DNA of 64,000 nucleotides, taken from the NCBI GenBank assembly GCA_963971285.1, contig OZ020262.1, positions 5,551,036 to 5,615,035 on the forward strand, given 5' to 3'. Under the pieces are notes generated by a model, which was not told the origin of the DNA, ran no database searches, and saw only the letters and a list, made by a program, of their open reading frames with translations. Of this stretch, positions 1 to 49,283 are shown piece after piece. The translations under genes and the position numbers were made by a program. The DNA is from Astropecten irregularis. Lineage: Eukaryota > Echinodermata > Asteroidea > Paxillosida > Astropectinidae. Position 1 is the first letter of the stretch. Each line of letters starts with the position of its first letter.

Positions 1-633
1 TTCTCCGTACACAAGTTTTCACTATTTTCTCGTGACCCAGATGGCTGATTGACCTCAAACTTCTACAGGTTTGTCAGTTAAGGTATATGATGGATTACAT
101 AATGTGCTTTCACTGTCAGCAACGGTTTTGTCGCAAACACCAGTTCTGTACCATCCCTTTAACTAAATGTGCTTAAAACTGATTTTATTAATCATACAAA
201 TCTTTTGGCTTTGCAAAGATGGATCAACATTCGAAATTCTTTATTCGATATTTATGCTTTATGCTAAAGCAAAACATTCTATAGCAGTAGTCAAAAGCAC
301 CAACACATGAAGACATAACAATTTTTGGGTGCTATAAGCATTTATTTCTGCTTAGAAGCTGTGAGAAGTGGACCCCAATGGTAATTTAATAGAACTTGAG
401 AAACTCATATTGAATGGTATACAGCTATTGTGTACATCTATGGTATTGGGTACACAAGAAAACATAACTGTATGATTTGATTACATGAAAAATGTTGGTT
501 TTGTTTTAAAAACTAGCAATTTTTAATTTACGATTTAAAAAATGGATGAAAACAGTAACAGTAAATATACATGTATACTGCATTTAACGTGTACTATCGG
601 TTTGGGTGGTTTTTATAATTTGAGTACATGGTC
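1..633. other. AT-rich non-coding sequence
   Basis: No gene or clear repeat end seen. Lies downstream of RYK. Confidence 0.5.
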
Positions 634-822
634 GTGTCCCACTTCATCTCTGGCTACGGCTGCCGGTAACACATGAAGCTATGGCAGCCGCTAGCCAGTC
701 AGTCTGTAGCCCTGTGTGTTATGGCTATGACTCCTAGTAATACATGAACCTATGGCAGCCACTAGCCAGTCACTTCAGCCGTTTCCACAGTGTTTTTCTA
801 AGCCACAGCCAGAATTTCAGCA
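634..822. mobile_element. Short inverted-repeat element, family 'GGCTGCAGCC' (copy 1)
   Basis: Shares the pattern TCTCTGGCT..GGC and CTATGGCAGCC.CTAGCCAGT with copies at 11557 and 19502. The ends pair with each other (TGTCCCA against TGGGACA in the better copies), so it is MITE-like. This copy appears internally duplicated. Confidence 0.55.
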
Positions 823-1149
823 CTTGTGCTGTTGAAAATCACGCGCTGGCTCAGGTGGGATTCGAACAACGACAAGCCTAATTTGCACAAGTGTACGATT
901 GTTAAGATTGTTTGTAAATAGGTTGTATTGTAATTAAACGAAAAACAAAGGGATGAGTGCAAATATTGTACATAGATGCTTGTATAAATTTAGATAACAT
1001 ACAGCTTGTATATTGATAAAGAGACTTAAATGATATGTATAATTGATTAACAGATAGTACAGCAGAAACGAACATGTATCTTGCATGGCCTACGCTTAAC
1101 GTTTATAAGACAATGTATAAAACACTATGATACTTTACGCAGAAACTTT

Positions 1150-1512
1150 AAAAGGTAACTTCATACTTTGGTTCTTGTCAAGGAAATGCAGATTCATGGG
1201 TAAAAATATCAAGAAATATACAGTAACAGTCATCTGTGAAATTCTCAGTCCCATACGGGGCCCACTTTTTTGAGAAAACAGTGAAAAACGCTCACGGTAT
1301 TTTAAAATCTATTCACAGGAGTTTTGATCTCAACCCAAGATCAAAACTGTTTTTGGTCTTTGGTTTTACTCTTTTCTGGATAAATACAGCATTTCAGGCA
1401 GAAACATTTGAACGGTATGTTTCTACTATCACCATCTTTATACCATGTAAGTTATGGGGTAAACCTGTGAAGATTTCTGTTTGGCATGCTACCAAAGTAT
1501 GATGCTACCTTT
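1150..1512 (+). mobile_element. TTAA-flanked MITE (family A), full length
   Basis: Begins TTAA-AAGGTAACTTCATACTTTGG and ends ACCAAAGTATGATGCTACCT-TTAA, so it has imperfect terminal inverted repeats flanked by TTAA. The body is shared with copies listed below. No coding capacity. Confidence 0.75.
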
Positions 1513-1763
1513 AAAATGCAATAGCTGTAGCTGTGACAAATAATGCTTAGTCAAAGGAAAGCATTCAACCCTTATGGATGAACAAGATCAATAAAATAAT
1601 TTTGAAGTGGCAGTTTTTTCTTGTATTTATCTTTGTTTTGAGAGCAAGGTTCAACTCCAATGCGGTGCCTTTGCTTAAATAGGCAAGCTTGGTTTGAACT
1701 GTGACAAGGATTTTACTGTAATTTATTACCTAAGTTGACTGGAATTACAATATCTATCCATAT

Positions 1764-1992
1764 GGGGCCTTTACGAAACCAGGCTTGAGGCTAGGCTTGG
1801 GACTTATTTCGCTACTACCATTTGAGGCCCACAAAACTGAATAAAGCAATTGGGCTATGCGACGAAGCCGAAGAAAGGCTCCAGCTTCGCCATGTGACAT
1901 TGTTCAAACCCTTAATTTCATTTTTAGGGCATTAAATAGCGGTACAGCAAAAATAACCCCAAGCCTAGCCTCAAGCCTCATTTCTGAAAAGC
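1764..1992 (+). mobile_element. Family E element (GGCCTTTACGAAACC ... TTTCGTAAAGG type)
   Basis: Starts GGGCCTTTACGAAACC and ends with CTAGCCTCAAGCCTCATTTC. Near-identical blocks recur at 53851 and 63795. The ends are mutually inverted (GGCTTGAGGCTAGGCTTGGG against its complement). Confidence 0.65.
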
Positions 1993-2076
1993 CATTTGCA
2001 GTAATTGTGGGAAGTCTTTGGGCTTCTTCGAAATGGAGGCTAAGGCTCCAGCTTCATCCTGTGAATCCATTCTGAA

Positions 2077-2247
2077 ATAACGGGTATCAAAATAGAGGAT
2101 TTTGGCTGCGGTTCAGAAGTAGATTCTCTGGTTTGAAAAGGAAAACAGAGCTGCAGCTTCAATGAAAAACCACAACCTATATTTTCAGCATAATGGATAA
2201 CAGAGCTGGAGCCTGGGCCTGAGACTCCGTTTCAAAAAGACCCTACG
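2077..2247 (-). mobile_element. Family F element (GAGCC-rich, CAAAGCTC ends), minus orientation
   Basis: Contains the complement of the AGAGAATCTACTTC..AACC(A/G)CAGCC block seen at 13353, 18096, 22440 and 35872. Ends in GGAGCCTGGGCCTGAG. Confidence 0.55.
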
Positions 2248-2550
2248 AGAAAGAAAACTATTAAGTTAATTGCTGACCGATTCTTCCATCAAATTGCTTA
2301 AACCAGTGTTAATTGCCTTGTTCACATCATATATTTTCTATATAAACTAGATGATGAAGTCAATTTGTGTGTGTATAAAGTTACAGAAATGTAGAAGGAC
2401 GAAGTGATATTTTTTATGACGTTAAAACTGCTTGGAGTGAAATTGTGGTAAACTAGTCACTAAAATGGAATTGTAAGATTTGTGTGGTAGAAATGCAATA
2501 CACTAACGTTAAATATGAGGACATTTCGTGGTAATTGCAGGCCTTTAGCA

Positions 2551-2891
2551 TTAAAGGTAATTTCTTTGGATTTTGTCAAAGAAATTCAGATTCATGGGGA
2601 AAATATTGAGAAAGATACAGTAACAGTCATCTGTGAAAGTTCCAGTCCCACCCTTTGAGAAAACAGTGAAACCAGCCACAGTATTTCTTAAGTCTTTTCT
2701 CTTTTTTTTTTTTATCTTTAAAAGATCAAAAATGTTTTTGGTCATTGATTGTACTCTTTTCTGGATAAAAACAGCATTTCAGGCAGACAAAAATTAATGG
2801 TATGTTTCTACCACCACCATCTTTATACCCTGTAATTAATAGGTAAATCTGTGAAGATTTCTGTTTCGGTATGCTACCAACCAAAGTGAGA
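2551..2891 (+). mobile_element. TTAA MITE (family A), diverged copy
   Basis: Starts TTAAAGGTAATTTC and carries the family body (CAGTAACAGTCATCTGTGAAA). The right end is eroded near ATGCTACCAACCAAAG. Confidence 0.65.
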
Positions 2892-3329
2892 TATACTTCT
2901 CATCAAGTAGTGCAATGATTATGCACAAAATGTTAGCAACTTATGGAAGTTTTCTGAAAGGAATATTGCAATTTATAAAAACAATTAAGGAAAGGGCTTT
3001 GGACTTAAAAAAGAAAGAATTCGGATGTTTTATTTCTGTTTTTATTGCAATTGCAGTGGGTCCGTTATTTTTATTTTGGTTGAGCGTGCCATGAAGTTAT
3101 TTGCATTATTTGTCATATCATACACACCGTAGTTTTATAATAGAGGACCATGGTTTGAGAAAATTTGACTGTGTTGCGGATTCAATCTCGTTTTGGAGTT
3201 TTGGAGTGCTAGACAGAGCTGTGTAAAATAATAATAAGCTGTAAATAAACGAAATCTGCAAGCAGCTGCAGTTTATTATCAGTAGAAATGAAGTGTCATT
3301 CTGTTTTATATATCATTGCTTTGTGTGCG

Positions 3330-3558
3330 TTAAAGGTAGTATCATACTTTGGTTTTGTCAAAGAAATGCAGACTCAGAGACAGATACAGTAACAGTCATC
3401 TGTGAAAATTTCAGTCCCATACGGTGCCCACTTTTTGAGAAAACAGTGAAAAACAGCCACAGTATTTCTTAAAGTCTTTTCTCTTTTATTTTTGATCTTT
3501 TAAAAGATCAAAAAGATTTTTGGTCGTTGTTTTACTATAATTTCTGGATAAATACACC
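3330..3558 (+). mobile_element. TTAA MITE (family A), 3'-truncated
   Basis: Starts TTAAAGGTAGTATCATACTT and stops after GGATAAATACA. The right third is absent, and a different short repeat follows. Confidence 0.65.
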
Positions 3559-3854
3559 ATGGCTCGTATTCATAAAAACTAGCAGGTGCTTCCAAGTAAA
3601 TACTTCTAGTAAGTACTTTTTTTCTAAGTATTTAGCATAAGGTGAAGCTTATATATACTTGATTCCATATTCATAAAACGAGCATTTGGTACAGAATGCT
3701 AGACTTACAAACTTCAAGGTAATGCTTTATGGTTTTGTGGTTAAGTACATTGCCAGTGGAATACAGATTGGTTTGATGTTAATGGGATTACATGAACAAT
3801 TTGAGAGAAGAAACCATTGTCAGAGGATAGCAATTGTTTGGCTCCGTGCAGGCG

Positions 3855-4056
3855 AACAGTTAGGGCAGATTTAGCCTTCAGAAAACAGGGGGGTTGGAAA
3901 GCAAAAAGTGTCAATTGATGAAATCAAGTCCTAAACTGAGTCGCAATTTGAAAAACTTATCGAGGGACGTGTCATGGCTAGAGCACATCAAGATTACACT
4001 TTTTGCTTTCCAACCCCTTTTTGCTTTCTGAACAGGCTAAATCTGCCCTAACTGTT
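3855..4056. mobile_element. Inverted-repeat element AACAGTTAGGGCAGATTTAG
   Basis: Left end AACAGTTAGGGCAGATTTAG and right end CTAAATCTGCCCTAACTGTT are exact complements. An inner repeat, GGTTGGAAAGCAAAAAGTGT, is also mirrored. About 200 bp, non-coding, abutting the palindromic array. Confidence 0.7.
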
Positions 4057-4069
4057 TGGACTCATCTGT

Positions 4070-5042
4070 TCCCCCAGTATGGTAGTTCCCCCAATATTGT
4101 AGTACCCCCAGTATGGTAGTTCCCCCAGTAGTTCCCCCAGTTGTTCCCCCAGTATGGAGTAGTGCCCCCTAGTAGTTTCCCAGTATGGAGTAGTGCCCCC
4201 TAGTAGTTCCCCCAGTATGAAGTAGTGCCCCCCGGTAGTTCCCCCAGTATGAAGTAGTTCCCCCAGTAGTTCCCCCAGGAGTTCCCCCAGTATGAAGTAG
4301 TACCCCCGGTAGTTCCCCCAGTAGTTCCCCAGTAGTTCCCCCAGTATGAAGTAGTGCCCCCTAGTAGTTCCCCCAGTATGAAGTAGTGCCCCCAAGTAGT
4401 TCCCCCAGTATGAAGTAGTGCCCCAGGTAGTTTCCCCAGTATGGAGTAGTGCCCCCTAGTAGTTCCCCCAGTATGGAGTAGTGCCCCCCTAGTAGTTCCC
4501 CCAGTATGAAGTAGTGCCCCCGGCAGTTCCCCCAGTAGTTCCCCAAGTGGAGGGAACTACCTGGGGCACTACTTCATACTGGGGGAACTACTAGGGGGGC
4601 ACTACTCCATACTGGGGGAACTACTAGGGGGCACTACTCCATACTGGGGAAACTACCTGGGGCACTACTTCATACTGGGGGAACTACTTGGGGGCACTAC
4701 TCCATACTGGGGGAACTACCGGGGCACTACTCCATACTGGGGGAACTACCGGGGCACTACTCCATACTGGGGGAACTACTAGGGGGCACTACTCCATACT
4801 GGGGGAACTACTAGGGGGCACTACTCCATACTGGGGAAACTACCTGGGGCACTACTTCATACTGGGGGAACTACTTGGGGGCACTACTCCATACTGGGGG
4901 AACTACCGGGGCACTACTCCATACTGGGGGAACTACCGGGGCACTACTCCATACTGGGGGAACTACCGGGGCACTACTCCATACTGGGGGAACTACTAGG
5001 GGGCACTACTCCATACTGGGGGAACTACTAGGGGAACTACGC
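4070..5042. repeat. Palindromic minisatellite, two inverted arms of a CCCCCAGTATGRAGTAGTGC unit
   Basis: Left arm (about 4070-4545) repeats TTCCCCCAGTATGAAGTAGT with CCCCC spacers. Right arm (about 4550-5042) repeats the reverse complement. The turn-over is near 4548 (CCCAAGTGGAGGG). Unit spacing varies around 20-50 bp. ORFs translating to Gly/Leu/Tyr repeats on both strands are by-products. Confidence 0.9.
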
Positions 5043-5279
5043 TAAAAAAAATCGCCCCTAATTCCTACTTTTGATGGCAATGAAAAAAATATAGACAATT
5101 TGAAATAGAAATCTTTCTTTGTCGGGGATTGGCATCAAATGACCACTGGGGGAAACTGACTGGTTAATTTTAAGTCATTGAAAAAATGAATAAAGAAAAA
5201 TGTTATTGGCTGAGCTATCCAGCCCTATTATATTGGTGATTGGCCCTATTATTTTGGTGATAGGGACACTTCTAGCGTA

Positions 5280-5382
5280 TAGAGCTGGATAGCTCAGATG
5301 GTAAGAGCACCGGTTCAGTAATTTGAAGGTCACTGGTTCGAATCCACCTCCAGGCTAATTTTTCTTTGTTCATTTTTTAATA
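5280..5382 (+). mobile_element. tRNA-derived SINE, 3' part
   Basis: Contains box A-like TAGCTCAGATGGTA and box B GGTTCGAATCC, then the family tail TTTTTCTTTGTTCATTTTT. The ends do not form a good acceptor stem, so it is a SINE and not a tRNA gene. Confidence 0.75.
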
Positions 5383-5385
5383 AAC

Positions 5386-5874
5386 TTTTTTCTTTGGATT
5401 GGATTTCCAATAACTTGAACAGTAGGCATACACACCTTTTAACATTTGTTTTTTACCTTTGCGTTTTTGGCGCCCTCTCAAAAGTGGCACCAAGGCTACG
5501 TGTCCCCGCACCCCCTAGATACGCCGCTGTTCAATATAGGTATAAGAAAGCTCCGAATGTGAAGGAAGGAAGGCTGTTCATCAGTGCTGTAGGTCTGGGG
5601 ATCTATCAAAGTATGATCAAAGTATTACCTTTAAGCAACAAGACAAAAAGACAAAAACGACTCATGACACAATTTTTAAGTAATGTAGCACACAGATTTT
5701 ATTCATGCATGCAATAGTACTTTCTATGAAAAGATCAACTTACACTGAGAGACAATTACAATTGTTGTGAGTAAAATCTGAATGTGTTGCCGTTGTACTT
5801 AATTAGACGCCCTAGGCAAAAACACCCCAAAACAAAATGGCTGCCACTCAGTCTTTCTGTGGTCAGCATTAATT
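5386..5874. other. Non-coding sequence
   Basis: A short block GCACCCCCTAGATACGCCGC looks like a transposon end, but no partner was seen. No gene. Confidence 0.4.
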
Positions 5875-6072
5875 AACCCTTACCCTCCTGCATACCACAA
5901 TTTACCACACATGGTTTTTCCTGTGGTAAAATGTGGTATCATGAATACCACAATACACCACAGTGTGGTTTGTGTGGTAATGAATGGTTTATGATCCAGT
6001 TTTCCCTGTGGAGACTGTGGTAATGTGTGGTAAGCAGCTTGTGTTTGTGTGGTAGGTGTAGAGGGTTAGGGT
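5875..6072. mobile_element. Inverted-repeat element rich in TACCACA
   Basis: Left AACCCTTACCCTCCTGCATA and right GTAGAGGGTTAGGGTT are imperfect complements. The interior alternates TACCACA and TGTGGTA. A diverged fragment recurs at 42553. Confidence 0.55.
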
Positions 6073-7270
6073 TTTCAAAAGGTAATAAATACATAGATTT
6101 GGTCATTTTGAAAGTGAGGATTCATTTTTATCACCACATTTTCAAAATGTGTTTCAAAAGTAATCTGTTAAATTTACATGTTTGCGTTTCCATGGCAATC
6201 TGAGCACATTCCTGATATAATTATGTTATATTTTGGTTGGTAGAACAAAAACGAGCTTGTGTGACGTCGTAGTATTTAAAAAAAGAAACATTCTCAAAAT
6301 TATTTTTTATCTCCAAATTTGACAGTTCTTTCGAGGAAAACAAGATATGCAATATGTATGAAGTACTACATTTTAGTGTATTGTAGAGCACATTGTTTTT
6401 TGATGGTTTTTTTTCCTGACAGGCACAATTAAAAGGCATAAATACCAACAACAGAGGGCGCTATATATACTAACAATCAAGACCAACTATGTGCCTTTTC
6501 AAAATATTGGCTTTGACTCTGGCTCCGGCTTATGGCTGTATTATTTCATGCCTCCATTTCAAAATTAAAAGATATGAAAATAGAGGCTTACGGCTATGGC
6601 TTTTTAATTTTTTAATGTATTTTCAGCTTTTGGATGAGTGAGACCAAGCCAAAGCCAGAGACAAAGCCGTGATTATGAAAAGGCTCTGTAATTGAGAACT
6701 ATTATAGAATTCCATAAAGAAAATGCACATTATAAATCAAGTACTGTAAGTCAAATCTATAAACAGCATACAATTTCATTACATAAGTACTATATCAATC
6801 ATATTTACAGGAACTTTAATTATGTACAATAAATGCTGGAGTCAGTTTATACAATATGAAAAGCACTACAATTTGTGGTCATTCAATAGCTACACTTTCA
6901 ATGCATGCAACGCAGTGACTGCTAGGTTTTCGACAAAGAACGCCATTTTTTGGTTTTCACGAAAATACTTCTCTGACAAAATAATTGATTTCATGCATAG
7001 TGCTAATTACAGGAAATTATGTACGATGCCGAATGTATATTTTGCATAGAATTTAGCAACCCCCCTGCCTTCCTACTGAAAAAAATATTATATTTGTTGT
7101 TTTGAATTTTGTTTTATTTATTTCATGTTTGTGAAATTTTCAGGAAAAACTTAAAATTTGAAACTAATTGAAAATACAATAATTATAGTATTATTTGAAA
7201 CATAATGCTGCAATGTATGATGCATAATATCGAAAATCAATACATGATATGATGAAAATAATGACACTTC
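6073..7270. other. AT-rich non-coding sequence
   Basis: No gene. A diverged GGCTTTGGCT / AGCCAAAGCC inverted block lies at about 6510-6692 and resembles family F. Confidence 0.4.
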
Positions 7271-7274
7271 AGCC

Positions 7275-8775
7275 AGTGAAAATTTGATAGGGTTTGATAG
7301 GGTTTGCATTTTGTGACAGATACCCATTTGCTACTGGGTTGCATTCTGTGACAGGTACCCATTTGCTACTGGGTTGCATTGTGTGACAGGTACCCATTTG
7401 CTACTAGGTTGAATTCTGTGACATGTACCCATTTGCTTCTGGGTTGCATTCTGTGACAGGTACCCATTTGCTACTGGGTTGCATTCTGTGACATGCCCCC
7501 ACTTGCTTCTGGGTTGCATTCTGTGACAGGTACCCATTTGCTACTGGGTTGCATTATGTGACATGTACCCATTTGCTTCTGGGTTGCATTCTGTGACAGG
7601 TACCCATTTGCTACTGGGTTGCATTCTGTGACAGGTACCCATTTGCTTCTGGGTTGCATTCTGTGACAGGTACTCATTTGCTACTGGGTTGCATTGTGTG
7701 ACAGGTACCCATTTGCTACTGGGTTGCATTCTGTGACAGGTACCCATTTGCTACTGGGTTGCATTCTGTGACAGGTACCCATTTGCTACTGTGTTGCATT
7801 CTGTGACAGGTACCCATTTGCTACTGGGTTGCATTATGTGACAGGTACCCATTTGCTTCTAGGTTGCATTCTGTGACAGGTACCCATTTGAAACTGGGTT
7901 GCATTCTGTGACAGGTACCCATTTGAAACTGGGTTGCATTCTGTGACAGGTACCCATTTGCTTCTGGGTTGCATTCTGTGACAGGTACCCATTTGCTTCT
8001 GGGTTGCATTTTGTGACAGGTACCCATTTGCTTCTGGGTTGCATTCTGTGACAGGTACCCATTTGCTACTGGGTTGCATTCTGTGACAGGTACCCATTTG
8101 CTTCTGGGTTGCATTCTGTGACAGGTACTCATTTGCTACTGGGTTGCATTGTGTGACAGGTACCCATTTGCTACTGGGTTGCATTGTGTGACAGGTACCC
8201 ATTTGCTACTGGGTTGCATTCTGTGACAGGTACCCATTTGCTCCTGAGTTGCATTCTGTGACAGGTACCCATTTGCTTCTGGGTTGCATTCTGTGACAGG
8301 TACCCATTTGAAACTGGGTTGCATTCGGTGACAGGTACTCATTTGCTACTGGGTTGCATTTTGTGACAGGTACCCATTTGTTACTGGGTTGCATTCTTTG
8401 ACAGGTACCCATTTGCTTCTGGGTTGCATTCTGTGACAGGTACTCATTTGCTACTGGGTTGCATTGTGTGACAGGTACCCATTTGCTACTGGGTTGCATT
8501 CTGTGACAGGTACCCATTTGCTACTGGGTTGCATTCTGTGACAGGTACCCATTTGCTCCTGAGTTGCATTCTGTGACAGGTACCCATTTGCTTCTGGGTT
8601 GCATTCTGTGACAGGTACCCATTTGAAACTGGGTTGCATTCGGTGACAGGTACTCATTTGCTACTGGGTTGCATTTTGTGACAGGTACCCATTTGTTACT
8701 GGGTTGCATTCTGTGACAGGTACCCATTTGCTTCTGAGTTGCATTCTGTTACAGGTACCCATTTTTTCTGGGTTG
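7275..8775. repeat. 35-bp satellite array, about 42 units, with a 315-bp higher-order repeat
   Basis: The unit reads TGACAGGTACCCATTTGCTA + CTGGGTTGCATTCTG (35 bp). Variants (GCTTCT, GAAACT, GCTCCT, TACTCA) recur in the same order at 8206-8400 and 8521-8715, giving a 9-unit, 315-bp higher-order period. Because 35 is not a multiple of 3 and the unit has no stop in that sense, overlapping ORFs appear; these are not genes. Confidence 0.95.
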
Positions 8776-9245
8776 TATTCCCATTTTAAAAACATTCTTT
8801 TGTAAAGATCTGTTATAAAATGAATTTCGCATCCAAAAGCAATATTATTCCATCGATAGAAATCTTAAATACTGTTTAATAATAATAATTTATGGTTATT
8901 GCCTTTAAGCAATTTGTCTACACAGCCTCATGTTTTTCTAGTAATAAACGATGCAAAAAATTTCTGAAGAATCCTGAATAATCTCAACATTTTGGTTGAA
9001 ATATAGTTATATCATGAGAACGTTTCAATGATAAGAAGTTATTTGAAATTTGTAATATGACTTGATTTTCAAACGGCAAAATTTTTGAGATTTTCTGCCA
9101 CAATGTTACTCACACAAACACCACTGCATATACAGATTTCATACAAACGCCATTTCAATCATTTAAATGCTGATATTTTTGTGTACAGACTGAATACAGA
9201 TTGAAATTGAACTACATGACAGCAAATATATGATGAAAGTATAAT
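8776..9245. other. AT-rich non-coding sequence
   Basis: Nothing recognised. Confidence 0.4.
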
Positions 9246-9490
9246 GGGCCAATTTCATAGAGCTGCTTAAGCACAAAATTTGCTTAAGCGTGAAAAGTCT
9301 TCTTTGATTACAAAACAAAACTACCAACCAAATTTTCACATGATATTTACTGCTTTTGACTTGTATTCGGCCATTGTTTGCCGAGCATAACATTCACTAG
9401 GATTTATGGCTGGTTTAGTGATTTTATTTAAAAAGGTTTTTGGTGCTTAAGAAAATGTTGGTGCTTAAGCAGCTCTATGAAATTGTCCCT
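9246..9490 (+). mobile_element. Family B MITE (GGCCAATTTCATAGAGCTGC ends), full length
   Basis: Left GGGCCAATTTCATAGAGCTG + CTTAAGCAC, right GTGCTTAAGCAGCTCTATGA + AATTG. Long terminal inverted repeats, 245 bp. Related copies at 12319, 16230, 40154 and 53626. Confidence 0.75.
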
Positions 9491-9809
9491 AGACCACTGC
9501 AAACTGCTTACCAATCGGAAGTACATGAATTTGAATTTTGAATTCAAATGTTTGAAGGACCCAACACTTTGATCCTTTCCAGAACGTTCTCAGTTACTTT
9601 CAACATTCAGCCTCTGACAAAGATTCCATTTGGATCAAAGGTCACGACCTTCTAACCTTTGACCCGAATATGTATTTAAGATGGCCAGAGTGTACTGGCC
9701 GGAACGTCGAGTTAACAGCCTCTTTTCAGAGCCTCACAACTCATTAAAAAATATCGTAATTTATGTGTAATGGTGTTACTTGCAAATCAATTACCTTTTG
9801 TATTATGAG

Positions 9810-10010
9810 TCATTGAAATGTGAACAAAGAAAAGTGGCTGGGGCGGGATTCGAACCAGCAACCTCCGGAATACCATACCGGCGCTCTTACCACCTGAGCT
9901 ATGGTTCGAATCCCACACCAGGCAATTTGTCTTTGTTCACTTTTCAATGATTCAAAATTAATCCAGTCAGTTTCCCTCGTGGTTATTTGATGATTAACCT
10001 TTAAAGATTC
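9810..10010. mobile_element. Two SINE 3' ends joined head to head
   Basis: 9812-9905 is a minus-sense SINE (GTGAACAAAGAAAAGTGGCT, then GGGATTCGAACC, then CTGAGCTAT). At 9905 it switches to a plus-sense SINE end (GGTTCGAATCCCACACCAGG, then TTTGTTCACTTTTCAATGA). The junction lies inside the tRNA-like part. Confidence 0.7.
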
Positions 10011-11321
10011 CTGAATGGTCGGCATTCAGCGACGATATAAATTAATTTAGGAAAATTCCCCCGACTTCAGTCTTACATAAGTTATACCCTGAGTAATAGA
10101 GTTGATAAAAACAAAATTCAAACAAAATATACAGGATCATTTGACTTGATGAGTTTTTCCTTTTTTCAAAATAAAACCACGTCCGAATCGGCATTCATTA
10201 AACCGGTATACATTTACTACAAAGAATACAGGAGTCACTAAAATGTACAGCAAATGATGCTAAAAGTATTATGTACAATAACAATTTGCATAAAAAACAT
10301 AAAGACTACATCTAGTTTTTGTTTTTACACTGAGTTTCTTAAGACTTCTGTTTTCAAATTTTTAATTATAGAGACATCTAATATTTAAGTAGATATGCGA
10401 CACTGTTTGTCCGTTTTTCAAAGATTGTGAAAGTAACAAAAAAAAGAGGTAAAGCAAATTCCGCTGTTTTTTTCCTCAAAAAGTTGACACTGAATGAATG
10501 GCACGATATACTGTCCGCCATTACTGCAGTGTCCCCGCCTGCCTTTTGTCCGGTAACAAAAAAAATAACGCTCCGTCGCACTCTATAATTGCAGGGTGTA
10601 CGTCCATGATTAGGTGACGTACACCCTGCAGTATAGAGTTTAGGACGTAAATTCTCTTGTTGCCGGACAAAAGGCGGCCGGGGAAACTGCAGTAATAGCG
10701 GGTGTTTCCTACCTCCATGGTTACGCCGTCGGATGAGTGTATAAAGCTCATTGTGATACAAAAAGTGGGAACAGATAAGATATCCCAATTTTATTACCCT
10801 TGCAAATTGTGACTAAAAAAATAAAAAATAAGTACAATAATAATTTCAGCAACGGATTATTAAGGATGCAATATGAAGTCGGACCTTCAAGCCTTGGGGT
10901 CGTTTCTAGTCTAAATGGTAGACGTTTGAGTAGTCACTTTTCAACTGCACTCACCAGTTGTTACACGCCAGTAGAAGTGCGTCACCATCCTCTGCACTAG
11001 AATATGCAGTTCTGTCTGCTGCCCTCAATGTCTCAAAAATCTTCCTTCGCAATGTCAATTGGAGTGCTGCATAATAATTTGCAACCAAATGTTCGCGAGC
11101 AGCGGTGCACATAGCACAACACCATTTTGTTTTTTGGTCATTGTATTTTGCAGTAAACATAAAGCGGTCTTGTTTCCAACCTTCACCATATCTGACCACT
11201 AGAGGGCGCTTGTACGCATCGATATCCAGGATCTTAAGTGCACTACAGATGACATGCTATATATAAGCGGTAGGCTGTCCGCAGGAGTGACTGGCAGTGA
11301 GTGACCGTACTGCTTGACCGC
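10011..11321 (-). other. RYK downstream region / 3' UTR
   Basis: Follows the RYK stop. An AATAAA on the minus strand at 10790-10795 is one possible polyadenylation signal; no GU-rich element was identified. ORFs of 60-136 codons here show no recognisable protein. Confidence 0.4.
10515..10704. mobile_element. Nested-palindrome MITE
   Basis: Outer arms CCGCCATTACTGCAGTGTCC and its counterpart GGAAACTGCAGTAATAGCGG pair imperfectly, as do CCTTTTGTCCGG and CCGGACAAAAGG. The centre holds TGCAGGGTGTACGTC and GACGTACACCCTGCA. The DNA could fold almost end to end. Confidence 0.6.

Positions 11322-49283
<37,962 letters not shown>

Noticed and set aside
4048..4999. ORFs of Gly/Leu/Tyr/Trp repeats on both strands
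   Set aside because: Translations of the palindromic minisatellite; each frame mirrors the other arm.
7331..8727. Set of overlapping minus-strand ORFs encoding Cys/Met/Asn/Gln repeats
   Set aside because: Pure by-product of a 35-bp satellite without stops; reading frames shift every unit and no start, splice or family evidence exists.
7275..8775. CRISPR-like appearance of regularly spaced repeats
   Set aside because: Units are contiguous with no unique spacers, and the genome is eukaryotic.
10951..11199. 82-codon minus ORF just downstream of RYK
   Set aside because: No recognisable domain, no splice link to RYK exon 14 (which has its own stop), and no repeat evidence.
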